Assembly: GCF_034424375.1 (NCBI RefSeq) | Contig: NZ_CP139965.1 | Span: 3,348,001-3,412,000, forward strand | DNA length: 64,000 nt | Reading direction: 5' to 3' | From: Paraburkholderia kururiensis | Lineage (GTDB): Bacteria; Pseudomonadota; Gammaproteobacteria; Burkholderiales; Burkholderiaceae | Shown here: positions 42,617-51,176 of the stretch, piece after piece | How the letters are laid out: each line of letters opens with the position of its first letter | How positions within the stretch are numbered: the stretch's first letter is position 1 | Made by a program: the position numbers and the translations under genes | The notes under the pieces: model-generated | Told to the model about the DNA's origin: nothing | Database searches by the model: none | The model's input: the letters and a program-made list of their open reading frames with translations, nothing else

Positions 42617-43165
42617 TCAGGATTGCGGGAAATCTCCATCGCCCAAGCTGAGAACGACATCTCGGAGCGTTTGAGTCTTGCCGGGAGCGAACAGGTTCTG
42701 TCCCGACAAAATCGGATAGGTTCGCAGAATAAGTCGCATCCAAAAGTATCTGGAACGAAGCGGTAATCGGCCACCGCCGGCCAAGCCAGCCAGAATGTTC
42801 CTTACCTGCACCAAACTGTAAGACACTCCGAACTCGGCTGCGATCATTCGAGCTACGCGCGCGAGCGTCCAGGGTGCAGCATATTCGGTTCCATACTCGA
42901 GTATGTAGCTATTGATCAGCATCCTGGCGAGCACATTCTTCTTCTCTTCGCTTAAACCGCCCGGACGTCCCAGTGGCCTCCTACGCCACGCCTCCTCGTC
43001 AGGGTATTCTTCCCTCAGCTTCGCCCAGCGGGATACAGTTTGCCGACTTACCGCCAGCTCACGCGCGACGTCAGCCTGAGACACCCCTTCTTCGAGCAAG
43101 GTCATCGCCACCCGCCTTCGCTCACTCAGCTCATCGAAGTTCCGCCTAGTCTCTTTCTCCAACAT
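42617..43165 (-). CDS. winged HTH protein (IS630-like N-terminus), possibly truncated
   Basis: A 182-residue protein. The HTH reads GVSQADVARELAVSRQTVSRW, followed by a second HTH of the IS630 type (TLARVARMIAAEFGVSYSLVQVRNIL). After that the similarity stops and the last 55 residues match nothing I know. It is either a decayed IS630 transposase N-terminus or a stand-alone regulator. It lies 222 bp upstream of the defence-like operon on the same strand and could control it. Confidence 0.5.
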   Translation of the reverse strand: MLEKETRRNFDELSERRRVAMTLLEEGVSQADVARELAVSRQTVSRWAKLREEYPDEEAWRRRPLGRPGGLSEEKKNVLARMLINSYILEYGTEYAAPWTLARVARMIAAEFGVSYSLVQVRNILAGLAGGGRLPLRSRYFWMRLILRTYPILSGQNLFAPGKTQTLRDVVLSLGDGDFPQS

Positions 43166-43299
43166 ATCGTTCCTTCTCCGACACACTTGTCACCTACTAT
43201 ATTAAATCGCGTTGGTGCACAAAGTTATTTAGCCCACACGACTCCGAGGCGATGCTATATCGTTTTCAACATTGAAAACTTCCATGTTAAACGACTCAA

Positions 43300-44526
43300 A
43301 TGGCTCTGACCACGCTGGAGATCACCCGTGCCTCGCCCGGGGGTAAGCCGCTGAAACTGCCCGACGGCAACGGCCTATACCTGTACGTCACCAAGACTAC
43401 GAAGTCCTGGAGAACCGACTACCGGATTGCTGGTCGCCGGGGCACCGTCGTCCACGGCCAGTACCCAGCCATGACTCTCTCCCAAGCTCGGGCGCGCAAC
43501 CGGGAAGCGAAGCAACTACTCGCCACCGGCGTTGACCCAGCTACGCACAAGCGCCTCGAGAAACTTGCCCTCCAAGCATCGTTCGGTGACACGTTCGAAG
43601 CCACCGCAAAACACTGGTACGACAGCAAGAGTGAGCTGCGCTCGAAGCCTTGGCGTGAAGCACATAGCCTGTATCTGCGGCGCGACCTGAATCCGAACAT
43701 CGGTAACGTGCCGCTCGATCAAATCGATGCCCACGCGCTACTCAATGTGCTTGAAGCCGTTCGTCGCGAACGTGGCGTCAAGACTGCCGAGCGCGTTCGG
43801 CAAACGGCAGTACAGGTATTCGACCACGCACGGCGGAAACTGAAGGTAGAGGTGAATCCCGCTCGTGTCCTGCAAGGATGGACTGACATTCCCGCTCAGA
43901 TCAGCCACGCACCACTGCGGGAGCATGAGATTCCTGAATTCGTTGAGCGCCTTGACGCCGATACCGGGGCTGCGGCGACAAAGCTCAGCATTCTCCTCAT
44001 GTTGCTCACGTTCGTGCGCAAGAACGAGATTGTGCAAGCCCGTTGGGACGAGTTCGATCTCGACAATGCCGTGTGGGTAATCCCAGCCGAACGGATGAAG
44101 ATGCGTGATCCCCACGTCGTGCCGCTGAGTCGGCAAGCGCTATCAGCACTGGAGCAGTTGAAGCCGCTTTCATTCGCCTCGGCCTATCTGTTCCCAAGCC
44201 TTGGCAGCAACCTGAAGCCGATGGGCATGTCGACTCCTAACGTCGTGTTCGAGCGCATGGGCTATGGCAGCCGGTTCACGCCACACGGGATCAGAGCAAC
44301 GGCAAGTACCTGGCTGAACAATCGCGGCGTGCGCGCTGATGTGATCGAGCGCCAACTCGCTCATGTGGAGCGCAACCGCGTGCGAGCGGCCTACAATCGC
44401 GCCGACTATTGGCCGGAGCGGGTGGCCGCGATGCAGTTATGGGCCGATTTTGTATTGCCTGATCAGGCGACGGCCGGCGGCACGCTGTCCGTGCCGCTCC
44501 CCCAAAACGAAGAAATCGAACAATGA
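43300..44526 (+). CDS. int: P4-type tyrosine integrase
   Basis: A 408-residue site-specific recombinase. The N-terminal arm-binding domain (DUF4102-like) has LPDGNGLYLYVTKTTKSW and YPAMTLSQARARN. The catalytic domain has Arg in LTFVRKNEIVQARW, HxxR in FTPHGIRATASTWL, and the C-terminal His/Tyr region in VERNRVRAAYNRADY. It catalyses island integration and excision. Integrases of this class usually use a tRNA or other conserved 3' end. Here it is 7 kb from the ribE boundary and divergent from the defence operon. Confidence 0.92.
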   Translation: MALTTLEITRASPGGKPLKLPDGNGLYLYVTKTTKSWRTDYRIAGRRGTVVHGQYPAMTLSQARARNREAKQLLATGVDPATHKRLEKLALQASFGDTFEATAKHWYDSKSELRSKPWREAHSLYLRRDLNPNIGNVPLDQIDAHALLNVLEAVRRERGVKTAERVRQTAVQVFDHARRKLKVEVNPARVLQGWTDIPAQISHAPLREHEIPEFVERLDADTGAAATKLSILLMLLTFVRKNEIVQARWDEFDLDNAVWVIPAERMKMRDPHVVPLSRQALSALEQLKPLSFASAYLFPSLGSNLKPMGMSTPNVVFERMGYGSRFTPHGIRATASTWLNNRGVRADVIERQLAHVERNRVRAAYNRADYWPERVAAMQLWADFVLPDQATAGGTLSVPLPQNEEIEQ

Positions 44527-44536
44527 CGGACCGACC

Positions 44537-45739
44537 ATGAACACCAAAGATACCTACGCCTTCGACCCAAACGTATTCGCGCTTGACGAAATCGAAAAGG
44601 AATTCGGAGCCGACGATACCGCATGGCAGTTCCTCAAGTGGAATCCGGAGTACCAAGCGGCTTTCCGTGAACTCAGCCAGAAGGAAAGCAGTCCGTCAGA
44701 ACTTGAGGCTATCGTCAGCCACGTCAAAACGCCATATCCCGGGATGGTTGCGTGCGCCCATGACAACACCTGTCGCGAACGATTCGGCATTAGCGCATGG
44801 CTGAATCCAGACAGCGAACACCTTCCCGAATTGAAGAACGATGGCGATTCGTGGTTCTTTCCGCTCAGGCGCGTCGAACAGCAGGACAGCGCACAGGTAC
44901 TGAGACAACGAGGGCAATTGCCGGAGAAACTCGAATACTACCCTTGGCTAACTTTTCGCGAGACCCCTTTCGGATACGACTCGGTAAGCGTGCCACACCC
45001 CAACCTCAACCGGGCGGTAGGACGAAAGAAGAAAGCCCACGAACCCAGACTACTTCACGTTGCCTTCGATTGCAGCATACCCGTTGAAGGACAACTAACA
45101 GCGTTCGAAGCCCTCGCCCACAAGCATCGTGAATTCTGGAACGGACGGATCTGTTCAACGACGGCACCGACGGCCATCGTTGAATCGGTAGAGTGGAGCG
45201 GCATCTTTCGGGCCGACGATTTCGCCAATCGCGACTGGGCCAGAACGGCCGTGATCGACGTGCTCGGTCCCATCAAGAAGCAGATAAACCTGTGTCGCGA
45301 AAAGCTCACTGCGACATATAAGGATCTCGACAAAGAAAGTCAAAAACGGCGTATGAAGCACCCCGGCCTCAACGAGCCCGACATGATCCGGCATTTTGGC
45401 GAGCGATTTCCAATGCCCAAGCCGTCACGAGACAGCGAGCCTGCGCTTAGCAGCAATCGTTATCTGAAAGCGCTTTTGCGAATTGCCGAGCACCTGCCGA
45501 CCGACGCGTTCGCCCCCGATCGCATCATCAAAGACTATAAGGGATTAGGCAACGTGATCGCGAAAGAGATTGGCATATCACGGGACGACGCGACTGCTCC
45601 TCAATGGATGGAAGACTTTGAGGCAGGCATGCACCGCACGCATCTGCGCCGCGCGAAATATCTCGTGAACCACTTCTATGGATGGCTTGTTCACGCTGAG
45701 GTATCCCTATCTGGCCACATGAAGAAGACGAAACGCTAG
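44537..45739 (+). CDS. ICE-type regulator-like protein (DUF6499/DUF2285-like)
   Basis: A 400-residue protein. Its N-terminus WQFLKWNPEYQAAFRELSQ matches the small W-x-F-L-x-x-N-P-E-Y-x-x-A module found in integrative-element transcription regulators. The remainder is basic and mostly helical, with NRYLKALLRIAEHLP and a terminal HTH-like stretch. It starts 10 bp after the integrase stop, so both are probably cotranscribed. It may regulate excision or other island genes; the function is not known. Confidence 0.55.
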   Translation: MNTKDTYAFDPNVFALDEIEKEFGADDTAWQFLKWNPEYQAAFRELSQKESSPSELEAIVSHVKTPYPGMVACAHDNTCRERFGISAWLNPDSEHLPELKNDGDSWFFPLRRVEQQDSAQVLRQRGQLPEKLEYYPWLTFRETPFGYDSVSVPHPNLNRAVGRKKKAHEPRLLHVAFDCSIPVEGQLTAFEALAHKHREFWNGRICSTTAPTAIVESVEWSGIFRADDFANRDWARTAVIDVLGPIKKQINLCREKLTATYKDLDKESQKRRMKHPGLNEPDMIRHFGERFPMPKPSRDSEPALSSNRYLKALLRIAEHLPTDAFAPDRIIKDYKGLGNVIAKEIGISRDDATAPQWMEDFEAGMHRTHLRRAKYLVNHFYGWLVHAEVSLSGHMKKTKR

Positions 45740-45780
45740 CGTTCTACCCACTCCCCGTCCTCATCACCCCCGTACTTAGC

Positions 45781-45807
45781 CCCGTCTGTGCATTTGGTAC
45801 AGACGGG
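45781..45807. terminator. hairpin downstream of integrase operon
   Basis: CCCGTCTGT (45781-45789) and ACAGACGGG (45799-45807) form a 9-bp stem with a 9-nt loop, 41 bp after the preceding stop. No T-run follows. The remaining gap 45808-46077 shows no gene. Confidence 0.45.
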
Positions 45808-46077
45808 CTAACGTCCATCCTCGTCCATCGCGGACCCTCTCATCTGCCGAGCCACTCGCGTACGGCGGCCGCGAACAGTCGCACCCCTATTCAATACCTG
45901 CTCACATGGCGCGCCGCCTTACCATACGCATATCACCACGTCAAATCATGAACTTGGCTCCAAAAAAGGCGACCGAAACCGGACCAGCGAGTTGATGATT
46001 CGCCTAGCCGAAGCATGCCCCGGAAAATCCATTCCGTTCACTCCTGAACAGACTTGAATCGACAAACGGAGCCTTCC

Positions 46078-46569
46078 ATGACTCAAAAAACCCTCCTCTC
46101 AACTGGGGCGGCGGAGAAAGCCACGCAGGCACTCTCGCCGATTGCGCAAATTCGCCGCGGGCGGCGATCCCAGTCGGCCGATACGAGCGACAGCGCCCAC
46201 AGTTCCGTGACCACAGATTCCCCGTCGATCGCAAACGCTAGCGCCAATATCGCCTACGTCAGGAGCAGCCCGCTTCTGGATAAGCTGATTGCGCAGGTAC
46301 GCTCCTGCTCTCACGATCGCCTTATGAAGGAACGCGAGGTGCTGCCGATGATTGGCCGATCAAAGGCAGCGATGCGTCGCGACGTTTCCCTCGGTCTTTT
46401 CCCCAAACAAGTCAAAACGGGGACCAAGTCCAGTGCCTGGCGTGAATCGGAGGTCATGGGATGGATCGAGGCTGCGACGATCCTCTCGCGCGTTGCCGCC
46501 CCCGGCTTCGGCATGAAAGACTTCGTCGCCGCACTGGACGCTCGCATCAACGTGGAGGTGAACGCATGA
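46078..46569 (+). CDS. AlpA-like phage/island regulatory protein
   Basis: A 163-residue protein. A Ser/Thr-rich N-terminal half leads to an AlpA/MerR-like small HTH: LMKEREVLPMIGRSKAAMRR, then SLGLFPKQVKTGTKSSAWR and ESEVMGWIEA. In P4-like islands AlpA activates or represses the integrase and replication genes. It overlaps the next gene by the ATGA arrangement, so the two are coupled. Confidence 0.72.
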   Translation: MTQKTLLSTGAAEKATQALSPIAQIRRGRRSQSADTSDSAHSSVTTDSPSIANASANIAYVRSSPLLDKLIAQVRSCSHDRLMKEREVLPMIGRSKAAMRRDVSLGLFPKQVKTGTKSSAWRESEVMGWIEAATILSRVAAPGFGMKDFVAALDARINVEVNA

Positions 46570-48053
46570 ACGCGATTGCCTTTCATCCGGCCGCCGACGG
46601 TGCAGATGTCGGCGAATGGCTTATGCGCGACACGGCCGCCTTTTCGGAAAGGGCCAACACCATCTGGCAAAACAGTTCCGCACCTGAAGGAGATCACCCC
46701 TACCGGCGCAAATATGGCCTTGGCGAAGATTTGGTCTGGGTATATGGCAAGCCGGGATTCGTGAACGGCGAGGACATTCAGAATGCCGTTGTCGTTCCGT
46801 ATTTCAAAGGCTCAACAAACGAGATCATTTCGCTCCGATTCATCGTGACGAACGAGGATGGCGATGAGCGCGACATCTGGCTACGAGGCGACTCAGAGTA
46901 CGTCGGTGCCTATGCACGCTTTGGCGCATGCAAAACGGATACGGTGTTGGTGACGTGGAGCTTTTCCGACGGCGCGTCGCTGTTCGCGGCCACCCCCTAT
47001 TGCGTCGCGGTACCCGAAAATCCCGCCTGCGTTGGAATTGTCGCTGCAACGCTGGCGAGTGCGCACCGGACCACCCGCGTCGTCGTGTGTAGCGACGAGG
47101 TTTCGCGCACCGCAGCCGAAGTGGCAGCACGCATGATCGGCGCACCACTGGTAACCCCGAGTGCCGATAATGGATCGTACCGCTACGAGAGTTTCGTCCA
47201 CCTCCATCAACAAATGGGAGCAGATGCATTGTGTGTGCTCGTCGATAGTGCGGACGTACCGAAGTCTAATGTGTCGACCGATGGTGCTCCTACTGACATT
47301 GCACCGTGGCCTCTCGAATCGCCCGACATCAACGAACTCGTGGCGACCGTGAAACAAACGGTTCGCCGATTCTCCGTGCTGACCGATGTCCAGTCGTTCG
47401 TTGTCGCCCTCTGGATTATCGTCTCTCATGTCATGGACCTGATGCCGTTCTCGCCGATCCTTGGCCTGTACTCGCCGACCAAGGGCTGCGGCAAGACGAC
47501 CGTGCTCGGCGTGCTGCGCCTTCTCGTCTATCGGCCCATAGTCGCCGCCAACCTGACGCCCGCGTACCTGTACCACATCATCGCGCGCTGGATGCCGACG
47601 ATGTTAATCGACGAGGGCGACACCTTTGTACATAAGAACAGCGACCTGACCGGCATCATCAACTCTGGTCACACTCGCATCAGCGGGTTCGTCGGGAAAA
47701 TGAACAACGGTCAGCCAAAGACCCATCCAGTATTCTGCGGAAAGGTCTTAGCGATGATCGGACGACCACCCGCCACGATCTACCACCGTAGCATCCCGAT
47801 CCATCTGCGTCGCAAGCTGTCCAATGAAACCGTCGAACCGCTCTACTACGCAAACGAGGCTGAGTTCGCGCAGCTGAAATCAAAAATCGTGCGGTGGGCT
47901 ATCGATAACAGATCTGCAATCGAAAAAGCGCGTCCGCCACGACTGCGTGTCGCGGACAGTCGTATGGCCGACAACTTCGTACCATTGCTCTCGGTTGCAA
48001 GTCTCGGCGGCGAGGAATTACTGGACAGAGTGTTGATTTGCACGGAAACCTGA
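46566..48053 (+). pseudogene. DUF3631-type island helicase/primase-like protein, truncated by IS21 element
   Basis: The first 488 residues to 48030 read as a DUF3631 ATPase. Walker A is in LYSPTKGCGKTTVLGVLR and Walker B is TMLIDEGDTFVHK. They are followed by SGHTRISGFVG and YHRSIPIHLRRK, all family hallmarks. At 48031 the IS21-family left end begins, and the frame stops within it at 48053. The usual last 150-200 residues are not found on the other side of the insertion. The protein would initiate replication of the excised island. Confidence 0.8.
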
Positions 48054-48132
48054 CCCGGCCAGGGCAGTAATTTGCATCGAATATTGACCCACGTAGAACA
48101 CTGACCTGCTCGGCAACGGGCAGGGGAACGGA

Positions 48133-49659
48133 GTGATCGACGTGGCTATATTGAGCATCATCCGACGCTGGCACTTTCGCGATCAGGTCTCGTTGCGCGA
48201 GATTTCCAGACGGCTGGGCGTGTCCAGAAACACGGTCAGGCGTTACATCCGGGCCGGCACGGTTCTGCCGGCCTATCCCGAGCGCCACAGCCCCAGCAAA
48301 CTCGACGGGTTTGCCGCGAAGCTCGCAGGCTGGCTCAAGACCGAGGCGAACCGGCCGCGCAAGCAGCGCAGGACGCTCAGGCAGATACACGCGGATCTGT
48401 GCGCGCTTGGCTTCACGGGCTCCTATGACCGCGTGGCGGCGTTTGCCCGGCGGTGGCGGCAGGAACAGCACGAGCAGGCGAAGACCACGGGACGCGGAAC
48501 GTTTGTGCCGCTGCGCTTTGCCCCTGGCGAGGCATTCCAGTTCGACTGGAGCGAGGACTGGGCGGTGATCAACGGCGAGCGTGTCAAGCTGCAGGTCGCG
48601 CAGCTCAAGCTCAGCCACAGCCGGGCCTTCTTCCTGCGCGCCTACCTGCTGCAGACCCACGAGATGCTGTTCGATGCGCATCATCATGCGTTCGTCGCCT
48701 GGGGCGGCATTCCACGCCGCGGCATCTACGACAACATGAAGACTGCCGTTGACCGGGTGCGTCCCGGCAAGGTGCGCGAGGTCAACGCGCGCTTCAGCGC
48801 GATGGTGAGCCACTACCTGTTTGATGCCGAGTTCTGTAACGTGGCCTCGGGCTGGGAGAAAGGGCAGATCGAGAAGAATGTCCAGGACAGCCGCCACCGC
48901 CTCTGGCAGAAGGTGCCGGCGTTCGGTTCACTGGATGCGCTGAACGACTGGCTGGCCGACCAGTGCGTACTGCTGTGGCAGCAGACGCGGCACCCGGAGC
49001 AGGACATGACGGTCTGGGATGCGTGGTCGGCCGAGCGGCCCCACCTGATGCCGGTGGGCCAGCCGTTCGATGGCTTCGTCGAACATGTCAAACGCGTTTC
49101 GCCCACCTGCCTGGTGAACTTCGAACGCAACCGCTACAGCGTGCCGGCGTCGTTCGCCAACCGGCCCATCAGCCTGCGTGTGTATGCCGCAAGGCTGGTG
49201 TTCGTTGCCGAGGGGCAGGTGATCGCCGAGCACGGGCGGCGTATCAACCGCAGCCATGACCGCGGCGAGACGGTCTACGACTGGCGTCACTACCTGGCCG
49301 TCCTGCAGCGCAAACCGGGCGCACTGCGCAATGGCGCACCGTTCGCCGAGTTTCCGGAGGCCTTGCGCAGGCTGCAGGGCGTGCTGCTCAGGCACCCGGG
49401 CGGCGACCGCGAGATGGTCGAGATCCTGGCGCTGGTGCTGCTGCACGACGAACAGATGGTGCTCACCGCAGTTGAGCGGGCGCTTGAGGCGGGTGTGCCG
49501 AACAAGCAGACGGTACTGAACATCCTCAGCCGCCTGCTCGACAGCCCGCCTGTGCCGCCGCTGCAGACGCCGCAGGCCTTCGCACTGAAGGTCGAGCCAC
49601 AGGCCAACGTCGGCCGCTACGACCGCCTGCGTGGCCGGGAGGACAGCCATGCAGCCTGA
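48133..49659 (+). CDS. istA: IS21-family transposase IstA
   Basis: A 508-residue DDE transposase. The N-terminal HTH is QVSLREISRRLGVSRNTVRRYI. The catalytic core has FQFDWSEDW (first Asp), GIYDNMKTAVDRV (second Asp) and SGWEKGQIEKNVQ (Glu). The start codon is GTG. Its stop overlaps the istB start by 11 bp, as is usual for this family. Confidence 0.93.
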   Translation: MIDVAILSIIRRWHFRDQVSLREISRRLGVSRNTVRRYIRAGTVLPAYPERHSPSKLDGFAAKLAGWLKTEANRPRKQRRTLRQIHADLCALGFTGSYDRVAAFARRWRQEQHEQAKTTGRGTFVPLRFAPGEAFQFDWSEDWAVINGERVKLQVAQLKLSHSRAFFLRAYLLQTHEMLFDAHHHAFVAWGGIPRRGIYDNMKTAVDRVRPGKVREVNARFSAMVSHYLFDAEFCNVASGWEKGQIEKNVQDSRHRLWQKVPAFGSLDALNDWLADQCVLLWQQTRHPEQDMTVWDAWSAERPHLMPVGQPFDGFVEHVKRVSPTCLVNFERNRYSVPASFANRPISLRVYAARLVFVAEGQVIAEHGRRINRSHDRGETVYDWRHYLAVLQRKPGALRNGAPFAEFPEALRRLQGVLLRHPGGDREMVEILALVLLHDEQMVLTAVERALEAGVPNKQTVLNILSRLLDSPPVPPLQTPQAFALKVEPQANVGRYDRLRGREDSHAA

Positions 49660-50425
49660 GGCCATGATGCAGATGCTCAAGTCACTGAAGCTGCACGGCA
49701 TGGCCCAGGCGCTGGGCGAACTCGCAGCGCAGGACTCGCCGGCGTACAAGGCGGCTTCGCTGGTGCTGGCCGGGCTGCTCAAGGCGGAGATTGCCGAGCG
49801 CGAAGTGCGTTCCCTCGCGTACCAGATGAAGGTGGCACGCTTCCCGGCGTACCGCGACATGGGCGGGTTCGACTTCAGCTGCAGCGATGCCGACGAGGCG
49901 CTGGTGCGCCAGCTGTACCAGTGCGACTTCATCGACTCGGCGCACAACATCGTGCTGGTGGGTGGGCCCGGTACGGGCAAGACCCATCTGGCAACGGCCA
50001 TCGGTGTGCAGGCGCTCGAACATCATCGCCGCCGCGTGCGCTTCTTCTCCACCATCGAACTGGTCAACGCCCTCGAGCAGGAGAAGCTGGGCGGCAAGCC
50101 CGGGCAACTGGCCACACGGCTCATGTATGCCGACCTCGTGGTGCTGGACGAACTCGGCTACCTGCCGTTCAGCCAGACCGGCGGGGCGCTGCTGTTCCAT
50201 CTGCTCAGCAAGCTCTACGAGCGCACCAGCATCATCATCACCACCAACCTGAGCTTCGCCGAATGGGCCAGTGTGTTTGGCGATGCAAAGATGACCACCG
50301 CGCTGCTCGACCGGCTCACACACCACTGCCACATTGTAGAAACAGGCAACGATAGCTATCGTTTCAGAAACAGCACAACACAGCCAAAGAAGGAGCGAAA
50401 GAAGACCCAGATACCCACCGCATAA
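49649..50425 (+). CDS. istB: IS21-family helper ATPase IstB
   Basis: A 258-residue DnaC-like AAA+ ATPase that assists IstA. It has Walker A VGGPGTGKTHLATA, Walker B LVVLDELGYLPFS and the family C-terminal SVFGDAKMTTALLDRLTHH. The start MQPEAMMQMLKSLKLHGMA is typical. Confidence 0.94.
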   Translation: MQPEAMMQMLKSLKLHGMAQALGELAAQDSPAYKAASLVLAGLLKAEIAEREVRSLAYQMKVARFPAYRDMGGFDFSCSDADEALVRQLYQCDFIDSAHNIVLVGGPGTGKTHLATAIGVQALEHHRRRVRFFSTIELVNALEQEKLGGKPGQLATRLMYADLVVLDELGYLPFSQTGGALLFHLLSKLYERTSIIITTNLSFAEWASVFGDAKMTTALLDRLTHHCHIVETGNDSYRFRNSTTQPKKERKKTQIPTA

Positions 50426-50559
50426 CCCGCAAGGCTGGTCCAAGGGGTGGGTCAGAATTCAATGCAAATCGTGGGTCAGGCTTCCGTGCAAATCAACACC
50501 ACGTGATTTGCGCGCTCGCCTGTGAGATACTTTCCGGCGATTTCACACAAGGAGACCAT

Positions 50560-50883
50560 ATGGCTGTCGTAAAACTGGGTGTCGCAGAGATTGACATCGG
50601 CAAAGTCGATCATAGCCTCACCGTCTGGAGCACAAAGAAAACGAAGATCGGGCAATTGAATTTCAGTAAAGGCTCGGTTGAATGGTGGCCGAAAGGGAAT
50701 AAGGTCAATGCCCACACATATACATGGGCTCAATTCGCCAAGGCATTGGAATCAGCTTCTGACGCGAAGCGCGTGGTTGCACCCGCTGAACCGCGCACGA
50801 AGAAAGCTCCAGCAACCAAGGCTGGGCCTACTGCAAAGAATAAGGCGAGTAAACCAAGCTTGACTCGTAAGCGTGCCCCCTGA
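50560..50883 (+). CDS. small hypothetical protein with basic C-terminal tail
   Basis: A 107-residue protein with an AAGGAG ribosome site. A compact N-terminal half (VVKLGVAEIDIGKVDHS, VEWWPKGNKVNAHTYTW) is followed by a Lys/Ala/Pro tail (TKKAPATKAGPTAKNKASK) like those of nucleoid- or phage-DNA-binding proteins. No family is recognised. It lies just right of the IS21 element and may be an intact island gene. Confidence 0.6.
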   Translation: MAVVKLGVAEIDIGKVDHSLTVWSTKKTKIGQLNFSKGSVEWWPKGNKVNAHTYTWAQFAKALESASDAKRVVAPAEPRTKKAPATKAGPTAKNKASKPSLTRKRAP

Positions 50884-50958
50884 GCATCCATTATACGCAG
50901 ACGGTGCAGCGAGCGCCTGAAACGCTCGCACTTTGAAGCGGTATTTTCCATATATCAG

Positions 50959-50994
50959 GCACTTGACGGCAACCATGTAGTTGCCGTCAAGTGC
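50959..50994. repeat. 15-bp perfect inverted repeat
   Basis: GCACTTGACGGCAAC (50959-50973) and its exact complement (50980-50994) flank the 6-nt loop CATGTA, 75 bp after the small basic protein gene and 183 bp before the recombinase start. No T-run follows on either side. It could be a terminator or a recombinase arm site; the core TTGACGGCA resembles the TGACGGTA repeats at 36538-36561. Confidence 0.5.
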
Positions 50995-51045
50995 AGATCC
51001 AATTCACGATATTGACAAAGTTGTTTGGCTCATTGCCGATTAACA

Positions 51046-51073
51046 GCTATTGATAAAATACATTATCAATAGC
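51046..51073. repeat. 28-bp dif-like recombinase site (11-6-11 palindrome)
   Basis: Two 11-bp arms, GCTATTGATAA (51046-51056) and TTATCAATAGC (51063-51073), are perfect complements around the 6-bp spacer AATACA. This arm-spacer-arm geometry equals that of XerCD dif sites (11+6+11), with TAA and TTA at the inner arm ends as in dif. It lies 103 bp before a XerC/D-like recombinase gene. It may be that enzyme's crossover site, or an operator. Confidence 0.55.
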
Positions 51074-51176
51074 AGCCGTGCGCCGCGGCTCGCTTCGGCA
51101 TTCAGCTACCGTCAAAGATCCGATTTCACCGCTGATTTGCGCGCACGGCCTTCCCGGCCCTTCTCCGGAGATAACC

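Larger units (their letters stand above)
48031..50498 (+). mobile_element. IS21-family insertion sequence (istA-istB)
   Basis: A complete 2468-bp element. Its terminal inverted repeats begin TGTTGATTTGCACGGAA at both ends (left at 48031, right read in reverse from 50498). A second subterminal repeat pair contains ATTTGCATYGAATWYTGACCCAC. It encodes istA and istB. The flanking bases show no matching 4-8 bp target duplication (GACAGAG on the left, CCACGTG on the right), which suggests an adjacent deletion or recombination between copies. Confidence 0.93.

Noticed and set aside
48023..50506. Target-site duplication of the IS21 element
   Set aside because: The bases flanking the inverted repeats do not match on the two sides.
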